Shown here piece after piece: positions 44,208 through 53,080 of a stretch of DNA of 64,000 nt. Both the position numbers and the translations under genes were made by a program. Source of the stretch: an uncultured Caulobacterales bacterium (GTDB lineage Bacteria; Pseudomonadota; Alphaproteobacteria; Caulobacterales; Caulobacteraceae); assembly GCA_903900155.1 (NCBI GenBank), contig CAIUMD010000014.1, positions 1 through 64,000 on the forward strand, given 5' to 3'. The notes under the pieces are model-generated. The model was not told the DNA's origin. It did not search any database and was given only the letters and a program-made list of their open reading frames with translations. Positions within the stretch are counted from its first letter, which is position 1. The number at the start of each line of letters is the position of its first letter.

Positions 44208-45660
44208 GCACGCCCTCCAGCGCTTCCAGCGTCTCGGCCACATCGTCGAACGGGTGGACGACGCCGGCGACGATCTGGCCCTGCTCGTGGCCCTTGCCGG
44301 CGATGACCAGCACGTCGCCGTCGGTCATCAGCTGGACGGCGGCGCGGATAGCGGCGCGGCGGTCGCCGATCTCGCGGGCGCCCGGCGCGGCTTCCAGGAT
44401 CGCGGCGCGGATCGAGGCCGGCTCTTCCGAGCGGGGATTGTCGTCAGTGACGATGGCGATGTCCGCCAGCTTGGCGGCGATGGCGCCCATCAAGGGGCGC
44501 TTGCCCCGGTCGCGGTCGCCGCCGGCGCCGAACACGGCGATCAGCCGGCCGCGGGTGTGCGGGCGCAGGGCTTCCAGCACGGTCTGCAAACCGTCCGGGG
44601 TGTGGGCGTAGTCGACATAGGCCTCGCCGCCGTGCGGCCCACGACCAACACGTTGAAGACGCCCGGCCGCGCCTTCGAGCGTCTCCAGGGCCTTCAGCAC
44701 CCGCACCGGATCCTCGCCGGCGGCGATGCACAGGCCGGCGGCGACCAGCACGTTCGAGGCCTGGAAGGCGCCGGCCAGCGGCAGCGCGATGTGGTGGACG
44801 TCGCCGTCGATCTCGACCGCCATGTCCTGGCCGGCCGGGGTCGGGGTGCGCGAGATCAGGCGCAGACCCTGGCCGTCCTCGCCCACCGAGAATACGCTCT
44901 GGCCTGAGGTCACGGCGGCGGCGGCGAAGTTTGGGAAGGCGTCGCTGTCGGCGTTCAGCACGGCCGTCGCGCCACCGGGCGTCAGGGTGTCGAACAGGCG
45001 CAGCTTGGCGGCCCGGTACTCTTCCATCGAGCCGTGATAGTCGAGGTGGTCCTGGGTGAAGTTGGTGAAGCCGGCCGCGTGCAGCTTCACCCCGTCGACG
45101 CGACGCTGGTCGACGCCGTGCGAGCTGGCCTCCAGGGCCAGGTGCGTGACGCCCATCTCGGCTAGGCGCGCGACCATCTCGGCCACGTCGCCGGCGTCCG
45201 GCGTGGTCAGGCCCGGCGGGGTCAGCTGCTGGTCCGGCTTGCCCGCTTCCGAGACCACGACGCCCAGGGTGCCCATGCTGGCGGCCTTGTGGCCCAGGCG
45301 GGCGAAGATCTGGCGGCAGAAGCCGGCGACCGAGGTCTTGCCGTTCGTGCCGGTCACCGCCACGCACATGGCCGGCTGCTTGCCCCAGAAGGCGGCCGAG
45401 GCCAGGGCGTAGGCGCGGCGGGCGTCTTCCGAACGCACCACCGGCACGCCCAGCCCCTCGAGGCCGCCCTCGGGGGCCAGCACGGCGGCGGCGCCCTTGG
45501 CCACCGCCCCCTCGGCGAAGTCGCGGCCATCGACCTTGGTCCCCGGCAGGGCGGCGAACAGCCAGCCGGCCGTGACCTTGCGGCTGTCGGCGGTGACGCC
45601 GGCGATCACCGGGTCGCTCTCGAAGGGACGGTTGAACAGGTCCGACAGATGTCTGGTCAT
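44200..45660 (-). CDS. murE: UDP-MurNAc-L-Ala-D-Glu--meso-diaminopimelate ligase
   Basis: 486 residues. VTGTNGKTSVAGFCRQIF is the P-loop. DNPRSEEPASIR contains the DNPR motif that selects meso-diaminopimelate over lysine, as expected of a Gram-negative wall. Overlaps ftsI by four bases (ATGA). Confidence 0.97.
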   Translation of the reverse strand: MTRHLSDLFNRPFESDPVIAGVTADSRKVTAGWLFAALPGTKVDGRDFAEGAVAKGAAAVLAPEGGLEGLGVPVVRSEDARRAYALASAAFWGKQPAMCVAVTGTNGKTSVAGFCRQIFARLGHKAASMGTLGVVVSEAGKPDQQLTPPGLTTPDAGDVAEMVARLAEMGVTHLALEASSHGVDQRRVDGVKLHAAGFTNFTQDHLDYHGSMEEYRAAKLRLFDTLTPGGATAVLNADSDAFPNFAAAAVTSGQSVFSVGEDGQGLRLISRTPTPAGQDMAVEIDGDVHHIALPLAGAFQASNVLVAAGLCIAAGEDPVRVLKALETLEGAAGRLQRVGRGPHGGEAYVDYAHTPDGLQTVLEALRPHTRGRLIAVFGAGGDRDRGKRPLMGAIAAKLADIAIVTDDNPRSEEPASIRAAILEAAPGAREIGDRRAAIRAAVQLMTDGDVLVIAGKGHEQGQIVAGVVHPFDDVAETLEALEGVHA

Positions 45661-47426
45661 AGCCCCGCCTCCGGTACGGCGTTCTTCGGTGGGCTGGCGA
45701 TGGTCACCAGCTGCGTCTTGCGTTGCACGCCCAGGAAGGGCGCGATGCGTTCGATCACCTTGCCCGCCGGCGGCGCGCCGACCCAGCCGCCGGTCGAGAA
45801 GCCGAACGACTTGGCGTTGCCGCGCGGCTCGTCCATCAGGATCAGCACGAAGTAGCGGTCGGCCTCCAGCGGCCCGTCGGTCGGGAACACCGCCGCGAAC
45901 GACGAGACCTGACGCTGGTGATTATAGCCCCGGATCGACGGATCGTACTTCTCGCCGGTGCCGGTCTTGCCGCCGACCGACAGGCCGGGCACGTCGGCCT
46001 TGCCGCCGCTGCCGCCCTCGCCCGGGATGACGTTGGCGCGCATGATCTTCAGCATCTCGGCCGAGGTGTTCTCCGACAGCACCCGCACGCCCTCGGGACG
46101 CACGCCCGGCGGCAGCTTGCGGATGGTCAGCGGACGCATCTCGCCGCCGTTCAGCAGCGCGTTCATCGCCTGGGCCAGCGCCAGCGGACTGACGTTCATG
46201 CCGTGACCGAACGAGGTCGAGGCCACCGTGTCCATGTCCCATTTGCGGGGGGTCAAGGGACGCGCGGACTCCATCAACTCGACCTTGGCCGGCTTGGTCA
46301 GGCCCAGGGCCGTGAAGTACTTGGACAGCCGCTCGCCGCCGATCTTCTCGGCCAGCATGGCCGTGCCGATGTTCGACGAGTGCTTGAACACCTCGACCAG
46401 GGTCAGGATGGCCTTGGCCGCGTGGTAGTCGTGGATCGTGCGGTAGCCCAGCTTGAACGGCTCGCGCGCGTCGAAGGTCGAGGACGGCGTGGCCACGCCG
46501 GTGTCCAGGCCGATCGCCACGGTGAAGGCCTTGAAGGTCGAGCCCATCTCGTAGACCGAGGCGGCGGCGCGGTTCAGGCGCTGGTCGTCGGTGGCCTCGC
46601 CAGCCTTGTTGGCGTCGTAGTCGGGATAGCTGGCCAGCCCCAGGATCTCGCCGGTGTGGACGTTGGTGACAAGGCCCACGGCGCCCTTGGGCGTGAAGTC
46701 GGCGACGGCCTTGTTCAGCTCGTCCTCCAGCGCGGCCTGCACGCGGATGTCGATCGACAGTTGGGTCGGGCCGCCGTCGCCGCCCGCCGCCTTGCGGATC
46801 GGGTCGTCCAGGGCGCGCTCGGCGCCGGCCAGGCCCTTGCCGCCGCTGTCGACGAAGCCGATCAGGTGCGCGGCCGTCGGGCCCAGCGGATACATCCGCC
46901 GCTCCTGCTCCTCGAACGAGATACCGGGCAAGCCCAGGTTGAAGATGACGTCCTTCTCGTCGGGCGTCAGGCCGCCCAGCACGAAGGCGCGGCGATCGCC
47001 GAACACGGCCTTGTCCAGCCGCTTGGCCGGCGCCTGCGGCAGCGCCTTGCCAAGAGCGCGGCGCACTTCCTTGGCGTCCCACACCTCGCGCGGGTCGACG
47101 TACAGGGCGTAGTGGGCCAGGTCGACGGCCAGCAGCTTGCCGTTGCGATCGACGATGTCGCCGCGCGCGCCTTCCGCGCCCTGGGCGTAGCCGTTGCCGC
47201 GCCCGGCGTTCGAGAACAGCGCCGCCCAGCCCGCGCCCAGGCCCACGCCGACGAAGCACAACGAGAAGAAGCCCATCACCAGGAAGATGCGGATGCGGGT
47301 GTCGTCTTCGGGCTTGGCCGCGGCGCGCGAGCGCTCGAAGGCGTGCTCCAGGCGCCAGACGCGCTCGATCAGCCACCGCCACAGGGGCGATTGGAAACCG
47401 CCGGGCCCGAGGTTGGAGAGGCTCAT
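45657..47426 (-). CDS. ftsI: Septal transpeptidase FtsI (PBP3)
   Basis: 589 residues. Basic cytoplasmic N-terminus, membrane anchor at about 45-70, then the pedestal and the transpeptidase domain with SxxK (S296-TFK299), SxN (S350/S351-N352) and KTG (487-489). Cross-links septal peptidoglycan with FtsW. Overlaps both ftsL and murE by four bases. Confidence 0.97.
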   Translation of the reverse strand: MSLSNLGPGGFQSPLWRWLIERVWRLEHAFERSRAAAKPEDDTRIRIFLVMGFFSLCFVGVGLGAGWAALFSNAGRGNGYAQGAEGARGDIVDRNGKLLAVDLAHYALYVDPREVWDAKEVRRALGKALPQAPAKRLDKAVFGDRRAFVLGGLTPDEKDVIFNLGLPGISFEEQERRMYPLGPTAAHLIGFVDSGGKGLAGAERALDDPIRKAAGGDGGPTQLSIDIRVQAALEDELNKAVADFTPKGAVGLVTNVHTGEILGLASYPDYDANKAGEATDDQRLNRAAASVYEMGSTFKAFTVAIGLDTGVATPSSTFDAREPFKLGYRTIHDYHAAKAILTLVEVFKHSSNIGTAMLAEKIGGERLSKYFTALGLTKPAKVELMESARPLTPRKWDMDTVASTSFGHGMNVSPLALAQAMNALLNGGEMRPLTIRKLPPGVRPEGVRVLSENTSAEMLKIMRANVIPGEGGSGGKADVPGLSVGGKTGTGEKYDPSIRGYNHQRQVSSFAAVFPTDGPLEADRYFVLILMDEPRGNAKSFGFSTGGWVGAPPAGKVIERIAPFLGVQRKTQLVTIASPPKNAVPEAGL

Positions 47427-47884
47427 CGCGGCGCTCCCGGCGCCTGGGATTGCGGCGGTTGCGGCGGCGGCGGCGGCGACGCATCGTCGGGCAAAGCCTC
47501 GGGACCGTCGGGGGCGATGTTCTCGGGCGAGACCGGCGCGGCCGACATCAGGGCGCGCGGCAGCTCGCGGCGGCGCGCCACGTCGATCAGGGCGTCCTCG
47601 GTGATCTCGTGGTCCGGCGCGATCGGCTTCAGCTGCATCATCAGCGCCAGCTGCTCGATGCGGCGCGGCTGTTCCAGGTGGGCGACCTCAGCTTCCAGCA
47701 GGCGCTTGCGGACGCCCTCGTTGTCGATCTCCTGCTCGATCCGGCCGATCTCCTGCAGCTCGCGACCGGCGAAGGTCTTGGCCAGGTAGACGCTGGTGAA
47801 CAGGGTCAGCAGGATGCCCACGCCCGCGACTTCCACGACGCGGAAGCCCCGGACCCGGCGATTGAAGAGGCCCGAGACGCTCAT
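47423..47884 (-). CDS. ftsL: Cell division protein FtsL
   Basis: 153 residues. One membrane span (about 18-38), then a coiled-coil ([31 protein letters not shown]), and a long Pro-rich tail with PPPPPQPPQ, longer than in enterobacteria. It links FtsQ/FtsB-type proteins to FtsW-FtsI. Assigned by position and topology because sequence conservation is low. Overlaps rsmH and ftsI by four bases each. Confidence 0.88.
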   Translation of the reverse strand: MSVSGLFNRRVRGFRVVEVAGVGILLTLFTSVYLAKTFAGRELQEIGRIEQEIDNEGVRKRLLEAEVAHLEQPRRIEQLALMMQLKPIAPDHEITEDALIDVARRRELPRALMSAAPVSPENIAPDGPEALPDDASPPPPPQPPQSQAPGAPR

Positions 47885-48816
47885 GCCGCGCTCTCCCAGA
47901 CGGGAGCCTCGGTGCGGACGGCGGCGCGCAGCTTGGACGAGCGGGCGCGCGGGTTCACCGCCAGCTCGGCCTCGCCCGGCGCGATGGCCTTGTTGGCGAT
48001 CAGCTGGAAGCTGGCCGGCGCGCCGGTGGGGGCCAGCGGCAGGTGGCGCGAGCCGCCCGGCGTGCGCCCTGCCCGCTCGGCCAGGTAGGTCTTGACGATG
48101 CGGTCTTCCAGCGAGTGGAAGGTCACCACCGCCAGGCGCCCGCCCGGCTTCAGGATCCGCTCGGCGGCGTCCAGGCCGGCCTTCAGCTCGCCCAGCTCGT
48201 CATTGACCGCGATGCGCAAACCCTGGAACGAGCGCGTGGCCGGATGGACCTTGGCGCCCTTGCGGCCGCCCATGGCGCGCTCGATCACCTCGGCCAGGTC
48301 CAGGGTGCGCTCGAACGGGCGCTCTTCCCGGCGACGGATGATGAAGCTGGCGATGCGGCGCGAAGCATGCTCCTCGCCATAGACATAGAGGATCCGCGCC
48401 AGTTCGGCGTGGTCCAGCGTATTGACCAGGTCTGCGGCGGTCGGGCCCGTGTCGCTCATCCGCATGTCCAGCGGACCGTCGCGCATGAACGAGAAGCCGC
48501 GCTCGGCCTCGTCCAGTTGCATGGACGACACGCCGATATCCAGCACCACGCCGTCGACCGACTGTGGCGCGAAATGCTCGGCCATCTGCGAGAAGCGGTC
48601 CTGGACCAGGCGGAAGCGGTCGGCCGGCAGGCCTTGCGTGAAGCGCAGGACGGTCGGGTCGCGATCGAAGCCGACCACGCTGGCGCCGGTCGCCAGGATC
48701 GCGCGGGTATAGCCGCCCGCGCCGAAGGTGCCGTCGATGATGGTCTCGCCCGGCTTGGCGCCTAGAGCCTCGACGACCTCGTCCAGCAGGACCGAGATGT
48801 GCGGGGCGTCGCTCAC
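47881..48816 (-). CDS. rsmH: 16S rRNA (cytosine(1402)-N4)-methyltransferase
   Basis: 311 residues. [13 protein letters not shown] opening, [15 protein letters not shown] (SAM site), [33 protein letters not shown] signature and a C-terminal [13 protein letters not shown]. Methylates C1402 in the ribosomal P site. Four-base overlaps with mraZ and ftsL. Confidence 0.97.
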   Translation of the reverse strand: MSDAPHISVLLDEVVEALGAKPGETIIDGTFGAGGYTRAILATGASVVGFDRDPTVLRFTQGLPADRFRLVQDRFSQMAEHFAPQSVDGVVLDIGVSSMQLDEAERGFSFMRDGPLDMRMSDTGPTAADLVNTLDHAELARILYVYGEEHASRRIASFIIRRREERPFERTLDLAEVIERAMGGRKGAKVHPATRSFQGLRIAVNDELGELKAGLDAAERILKPGGRLAVVTFHSLEDRIVKTYLAERAGRTPGGSRHLPLAPTGAPASFQLIANKAIAPGEAELAVNPRARSSKLRAAVRTEAPVWESAA

Positions 48817-49295
48817 GAAGCGCCCCCCAGCTTGCCAGCTGCGATTTGGGCCGCCCGTTGCTGGGCGCGCAGGGCGGCCAGGCCTTCCCGGGCCAGATCA
48901 CGCTGGACCGCGCGATGGGCCTGGAAGGCTTCGCGGGACCAGATCTGAAAACGCTCACCCATACCGACGACGGTCACCCAATCCGTGAGACCGCACATTT
49001 CGCACAGCTGGTCGGGAAACGTAATGCGACCAGCTGTATCAAACGACAGCTTGGCCATGCCACCCAGGACGCTGGTTTCCAGCGCCGAACGCAGCGGATC
49101 GCCGAACGGCATCTCCTCGATCACGCCCATGTAGCGGTCGAACAAGGCTTTTCCGCCCGCTTCCAGGCAGTCGGCCTCGATGGAGGGGAAGCAGAAGATC
49201 CCGTCGAACATGCCCGAGACGGCCGCGCGGAATTCCTGCGGCACAACGATGCGCCGCTTGCTGTCGAGCTGTTTCTCGAACGTCGAGAGAAACAC
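48813..49295 (-). CDS. mraZ: Transcriptional regulator MraZ
   Basis: 160 residues. Two AbrB-like half-domains: [25 protein letters not shown] at the start and [19 protein letters not shown] in the middle, each with the R-I-x-x-P motif. MraZ represses its own dcw operon by binding TGGGN direct repeats, which are present just upstream. First gene of the cluster. Confidence 0.97.
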   Translation of the reverse strand: MFLSTFEKQLDSKRRIVVPQEFRAAVSGMFDGIFCFPSIEADCLEAGGKALFDRYMGVIEEMPFGDPLRSALETSVLGGMAKLSFDTAGRITFPDQLCEMCGLTDWVTVVGMGERFQIWSREAFQAHRAVQRDLAREGLAALRAQQRAAQIAAGKLGGAS

Positions 49296-49360
49296 TGAAG
49301 CTTAAACCCCGCCAAACCCATGCCGGTCGGCGAGCACCACCAACTCGCCCCGACGCGAAT

Positions 49361-49395
49361 TGGGTTAACATGGGATGAACTGGGAAACAATGACA
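49361..49395 (-). promoter_or_regulatory. MraZ operator (TGGGN direct repeats)
   Basis: TGGGT (49361), TGGGA (49371), TGGGA (49381) and a degenerate TGACA (49391), each followed by exactly five spacer bases. This is the TGGGN-N5 arrangement known for E. coli MraZ. It is 66-100 bases before the mraZ start. A separate dyad CGAGAT-N7-ATCTCG (49412-49430) lies further upstream. Confidence 0.85.
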
Positions 49396-49532
49396 CCAAG
49401 GCCCGTTTCATCGAGATTTCAAAGATCTCGCACCCCTTGTTCACGGAGCGTGATAGTTAATCCACAGAACATACATGGAACTCATGAGCGAGCGTTGTTC
49501 GCAGTGTCATTGGGGCCCAAAGAAATGAATCT

Positions 49533-49643
49533 GCTCCCCTCCTGGGGGAGCTGTCGGCAAAGCCGACTGAGGGGGCTAATGCGGCCTATGCCGAGCTGCC
49601 CCCTCCGGCCCTACGGGCCACCTCGCCCGACAGGGGGAGGAGA
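49533..49643. repeat. Intergenic palindromic repeat, GC-rich type A (copy 3)
   Basis: Modules as in copies 1 and 2: CTCCCCTCCTGGGGGAG, AGCTGTCGGCAAAGCCGAC, TGAGGGGGC, a central TATGCCG spacer, GCTGCCCCCTCCGGCCC, GGGCCACCTCG, CAGGGGGAGG. It abuts the 3' end of RNase P RNA and ends at the start of a T run on the minus strand. Confidence 0.85.
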
Positions 49644-49648
49644 AAAAT

Positions 49649-50032
49649 GGACCAGATGATCTGTAAGCCGGGTTCTGTTCCGCGTCCGAAGACGCGGCGA
49701 CGATCATTCCTCTAGGCCGGCCATTGCTGGACGGCTCTCGCGACCTACCCGGACCCTCTCGGCCAGTGACGGCCTATCCGACGCGAGGCCGGCGCGGGGT
49801 CCCTATTCGGTCTTGCTCCAGGCGGGGCTTGCCATGCCGTCCCTGTCGCCAGGTCCGCGGTGGGCTCTTACCCCACCCTTTCACCCTTCCCGCCCCGGAG
49901 GGAGGAGGTTTGCTTTCTGTGGCGCTATCCCTGGGATCGCTCCCGGTGGGCGTTACCCACCGCCTTGTCACCGTGGAGCCCGGACTTTCCTCGGCGTCCG
50001 AAGACGACGCGACCGCCCGACCATCTGGTCCG
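49649..50032 (-). ncRNA. rnpB: RNase P RNA, bacterial type A
   Basis: On the minus strand the RNA opens GGACCAGATGGTCGGGCGG, then GAGGAAAGTCCGGGCTCC (CRI), and contains ACAGAAAGC-like and GGTAAGAGCCCACCG blocks. It closes with AGAGGAATGATCG, ACAGAACCCGGCTTACAG and CATCTGGTCC, which pairs with the 5' end as helix P1. These are the universally conserved elements of rnpB. Length about 384 nt fits. It is the catalytic RNA that matures tRNA 5' ends. A T5 tract follows at the 3' end. Confidence 0.97.
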
Positions 50033-50037
50033 GGGTC

Positions 50038-50066
50038 TCTTTGACGCTGAGATGACGGCCGGTCAA
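50038..50066 (-). promoter_or_regulatory. Probable rnpB promoter
   Basis: On the minus strand TTGACC (50066-50061), 17 bases, then CAAAGA (50043-50038), with the RNA start about six bases later at 50032. The -35 is good, the -10 weak. Confidence 0.45.
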
Positions 50067-50098
50067 TTGGCGATCCGCCAAAGATAGACTAAACTAAC

Positions 50099-50111
50099 TG
50101 AACTTAGTTCA
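50099..50111 (+). promoter_or_regulatory. Operator of the Phd/PIN toxin-antitoxin pair
   Basis: TGAACTTAGTTCA is a perfect inverted repeat around one base, immediately before the ribosome-binding site CGGAGG (50112-50117) of the antitoxin gene. Placement fits autorepression by the antitoxin. The AT-rich TAGACTAAACTAA upstream may be the -10. Confidence 0.65.
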
Positions 50112-50122
50112 CGGAGGCCGCG

Positions 50123-50368
50123 ATGCGGACCGTCAACATCCACGAGGCCAAGACCCACCTCTCTCGCCTGGTCGAACAGGCGGCGGATGGCGAGAGCTTC
50201 ATCATCGCCAAGGCGGGCAAGCCGATGGTGAAGGTGGTGCCGCTGGAAGCGCAGGAGCAGCCGGCCAAGCGTCGACTGGGCTTCATGAAAGGCGAAATCA
50301 AAGTCCCTGACGACTTCGACACAATGTTCGCCGAGGAAATCCAAGCCATGTTCGAGGGCAAGGATTGA
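50123..50368 (+). CDS. Phd/YefM-family antitoxin
   Basis: 81 residues. RTVNIHEAKTHLSRLVEQAADGESFIIAKAGKPMVKVVPL is the standard Phd/YefM N-terminal DNA-binding and dimer domain. The C-terminal helix (DDFDTMFAEEIQAMFEGKD) wraps the toxin. Ends with a four-base overlap on the toxin gene. Confidence 0.93.
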   Translation: MRTVNIHEAKTHLSRLVEQAADGESFIIAKAGKPMVKVVPLEAQEQPAKRRLGFMKGEIKVPDDFDTMFAEEIQAMFEGKD

Positions 50369-50751
50369 TCATCCTCGCCGACACCCATGTCCTGCTCTGG
50401 GCGGCCGAAGCGCCGGAGAGGCTTTCGGAAACCGCGCAAGATCTTCTGACGGCGGAGACGACCACGCCGACCTTCAGCGTCGTTAGCCTTTGGGAAATCT
50501 CGATAAAGCGGGCTCAAGACAGAGCGGACTTCCAGATCGACCCTCACCGCTTTCGCCGCCAACTGCTAGGGAACGGCTGGCGCGAACTACTGATCTCATC
50601 AGATCACGCGATCCTGGCGGGCAATTTGCCGGCCATACACAAGGATCCCTTCGATCGGATGCTTTTGGCCCAAGCGATTGTCGAAGGCGCACGTCTCCTG
50701 ACGGTGGATAGCCAGCTCAAACGGTATGGCGCGCCCGTTCTGTCGCTCTAG
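50365..50751 (+). CDS. PIN-domain toxin (VapC-like)
   Basis: 128 residues. LADTHVLLWAAEAPERL (first Asp), SVVSLWEISIK (Glu), HKDPFDRMLLAQAIVEGARLLTVDSQL (Asp cluster) define the PIN active site. Start is ATC or the nearby ATT/TTG; the track of overlap with the antitoxin (ATGA-like) makes coupled translation likely. Endoribonuclease, probably tRNA- or rRNA-directed as in other VapC proteins (family knowledge). It converges on the paiB-like gene, with a four-base overlap. Confidence 0.88.
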   Translation: MIILADTHVLLWAAEAPERLSETAQDLLTAETTTPTFSVVSLWEISIKRAQDRADFQIDPHRFRRQLLGNGWRELLISSDHAILAGNLPAIHKDPFDRMLLAQAIVEGARLLTVDSQLKRYGAPVLSL

Positions 50752-51347
50752 ACCGACCTCATCAGCTCCGCGATCGGATGGTCGCCCAGGCCCTTGGCCG
50801 CGCCCAGGCGGTCGGCTTCGCCCTTGTTCTGCGAGAGCTTGAACGTCCTTTCCAGCCGCTCGACGAACAGCCGGCCGCCCTGGATGCCGCGCAGCATGCT
50901 CTCGAACTTGCCGGCCTTCATCTTGTCGCGGGTCCAGGGCGTCTTGGGCAGCAGCCGCGCCTCTTCCTGGGCCGAGAGATCGTCGAGCAGGGCGACCAGC
51001 TCTTCATCGTTGAGCGGCGCGACCGAGCCTTCGGCCTCGACCGACTGGTAGTTCCAGGTCGGGACCTGGTCGGCGCTCTCGTACCAGTCGGGGCTGATAT
51101 AGGCGTCCAGACCCGTGGCCAGCGCCACGGCGCGGAAGCCTTGTGTCAGGTGCGGCGTCAGGACGTTGCCGCGCGACAGGTGGAAGTCCAGCGCGATCTC
51201 TCCGTCCAGGTCACGGATCACGACCGGGCTCTGCGCCACGAACGGCCGGCCGCCGGCCGAAGCCGCGATGGCCACGAACGGATGGGCGGCGATGAAGTCC
51301 AGCAGGACCGCTCGATCCTCGACCCGAAAGCGATTGTCCGGATGCAT
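50748..51347 (-). CDS. PaiB-like FMN-binding negative regulator
   Basis: 199 residues. MHPDNRFR opening, FIAAHPFVAIAAS, HLSRGNVLTPHL and WNYQSVEAEGSV are typical of the PaiB (transcriptional regulator PAI 2-type) family, which share a split-barrel flavin-binding fold. Starts with a one-base overlap on the amidase stop (TAATG). Role in this organism unknown. Confidence 0.85.
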   Translation of the reverse strand: MHPDNRFRVEDRAVLLDFIAAHPFVAIAASAGGRPFVAQSPVVIRDLDGEIALDFHLSRGNVLTPHLTQGFRAVALATGLDAYISPDWYESADQVPTWNYQSVEAEGSVAPLNDEELVALLDDLSAQEEARLLPKTPWTRDKMKAGKFESMLRGIQGGRLFVERLERTFKLSQNKGEADRLGAAKGLGDHPIAELMRSV

Positions 51348-52075
51348 TACTCGGCCGCCGCCCGCAACAGGCCCACCAGGCGCGCGCGGGTCTCGCCGTC
51401 GGCGATGCCGTCGAAGCGGCTTTGCAGCCAGTGGCGCTGGAAGGCGCCGACCACGGTCGTGGTCCACTCGTCGTACTTGCCGGTCGGGGCGCAGTCGAAG
51501 CCCAAGCGCGTCAGGCCGGCTTGCAAGGCGAACACGCCGGTCCCCTCCTCGCCCTGGCCCAGCGGCGCGCCGGGCGACGGGGCCGGTTCGATCCAGAGGC
51601 CATGGCCGCTCTCGGCCAGGCGCTTCCAGGGGAAGAGCTCGCCCGGATCGATCTTGCGGGCCGGGGCGATGTCGGAATGGCCCAGGATGCGGCTGTCGGG
51701 GATCATCCAGCGCGAACGCACGTCGGCCAGCAGGTTGATCACCGCGGCGACCTGCGCCTCGGGGAACGGGCGATAGCCGAACTCGTGGCCGGGATTGACG
51801 ATCTCGATGCCGATCGAGGCCGAGTTGATGTCCTTGACGCCCTTCCAGAACGCGGCGCCGGCGTGCCAGGCGCGGCGTTCCTCGGGGATCAGCCGGAAGA
51901 TGCGGCCGTCTTCTTCGACGCAATAGTGGGCCGAGACCTTGGCCTCGGGGTCGCGCAGGCGCTCGATCGCCGCCTCGCCGGTCTCCATGCCCGTGTAGTG
52001 GAGGACCACGGTGTCGGGCACGGCCTTGCGGGCGTCGAAGTTCGGCGACGGGGCCTCGATGAAGGACAGGCTCAT
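51347..52075 (-). CDS. N-acetylmuramoyl-L-alanine amidase with peptidoglycan-binding domain
   Basis: 242 residues. Amidase_2 domain: TVVLHYTGMETGEAA (zinc His), VSAHYCVEEDGRIF, SIGIEIVNPGHE, and ILGHSDIAPARKIDPG (second zinc His and Lys). A C-terminal three-helix peptidoglycan-binding domain runs about 175-238. No signal peptide, so probably cytoplasmic recycling like AmpD, although the added binding domain is reminiscent of AmiD. Overlaps the transporter by four bases. Confidence 0.9.
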   Translation of the reverse strand: MSLSFIEAPSPNFDARKAVPDTVVLHYTGMETGEAAIERLRDPEAKVSAHYCVEEDGRIFRLIPEERRAWHAGAAFWKGVKDINSASIGIEIVNPGHEFGYRPFPEAQVAAVINLLADVRSRWMIPDSRILGHSDIAPARKIDPGELFPWKRLAESGHGLWIEPAPSPGAPLGQGEEGTGVFALQAGLTRLGFDCAPTGKYDEWTTTVVGAFQRHWLQSRFDGIADGETRARLVGLLRAAAE

Positions 52076-52965
52076 TGGGCGCGGTTCCGGATCGACATCA
52101 GCAAGGGCATGACCTGATTCCGCCGAAGCGCGATGATCAGAACACCCACCAGCGCCAGGCTCGCGCCGATCCCCATGCGCAGATCGAAGTGATCGTGCGT
52201 GACCACGACGCCCAGCCCGATGGTGAAAAGCGGCGTCAGCAGGGTGAGCGGAGCGATCAGGTTGGCCTCGTAACGCTGGATCAGTCCGTAATAGGCCGTA
52301 TGGGCCACGACCGAAACCACCAGGGCCGAGAACGCCACCGCCGCCACGAACGGCCAGCCGGCGTGGACGCCCGCCGCGATCTGGCCGGGCTCCATGAAGC
52401 TGCTCAGACCCGCCAGCGGCCAGACCGAGCAGAAGCCGACCCAGGCTTGGAACTGCAGCGGCTTCACGCCCTCGACCTGCTTCATCATCACCGCCCCCAG
52501 CGAGCCGGCGAAGGCGGCGGCCGCGACCAGCCAGAGGCCGGGCGACAGGTCGAAGCCGTGGGGGCTCCACATCACCGTCACCGCGCCCGCTAGCGTGAGC
52601 GCGATGCCGAGGCCCCGCCGCCAGCGGATCTTCTCGCCCAGCATCAGCATCGACAGCAGGGTCGTGAACGGCACGCCCAGCTGGATCACCACCGAGGCGG
52701 CCGACGGCGAGGCGGTCTTGAAGCCCATGAACAGCAGGGCGAAGTTCCCCGCCCCCATCAAGAGCGCCACGGCCACGATCCGCCAGGTCGGTTTCGGCGC
52801 GGGCAGCAGCCAAGGCAGGGTCGCCAGCGCCACCAGCGAGAAGCGCACGGCCGCGTAGAACAGCGGCGGCACGCCCCAGTGGGCGACCACGATCTTGGAC
52901 ATGATGTTGTTGCCGGCCCAGACCAGGCAGATCAGGACCAGGAGGCCGAAGTCGCGCAGGGACAT
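52072..52965 (-). CDS. EamA/DMT-family transporter
   Basis: 297 residues with about ten hydrophobic spans and internal duplication. The LLVLICLVWAGNNIMSKIV start and AVRFSLVALATLPWLL are typical of EamA modules. Likely exports a small metabolite. First gene of an operon with the amidase and paiB-like genes. Start chosen at 52965 where the sequence becomes membrane-like. Confidence 0.88.
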   Translation of the reverse strand: MSLRDFGLLVLICLVWAGNNIMSKIVVAHWGVPPLFYAAVRFSLVALATLPWLLPAPKPTWRIVAVALLMGAGNFALLFMGFKTASPSAASVVIQLGVPFTTLLSMLMLGEKIRWRRGLGIALTLAGAVTVMWSPHGFDLSPGLWLVAAAAFAGSLGAVMMKQVEGVKPLQFQAWVGFCSVWPLAGLSSFMEPGQIAAGVHAGWPFVAAVAFSALVVSVVAHTAYYGLIQRYEANLIAPLTLLTPLFTIGLGVVVTHDHFDLRMGIGASLALVGVLIIALRRNQVMPLLMSIRNRAQ

Positions 52966-53017
52966 GAGGTATCCGATAGGCCGCAGTTGACGTTCGGTCA
53001 AAACGGTCGTTTGTTTA

Positions 53018-53030
53018 TGAACACTGTTCA
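53018..53030. promoter_or_regulatory. Palindrome between divergent transporter and monooxygenase genes
   Basis: TGAACACTGTTCA, an inverted repeat of TGAAC around ACT, extendable to TATGAAC and GTTCACATA. Its size and AT-rich edges resemble TetR-family operators. It lies 51 bases before the monooxygenase start. No regulator gene is adjacent. Confidence 0.5.
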
Positions 53031-53080
53031 CATAGAGCCATGGCGGGTCAACCGCTGGGCCAACAAGGGCGGAACACGGA

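Noticed and set aside
49724..50044. Plus-strand ORFs over the RNase P RNA gene
   Set aside because: Conserved rnpB elements explain the sequence; the ORFs are chance.
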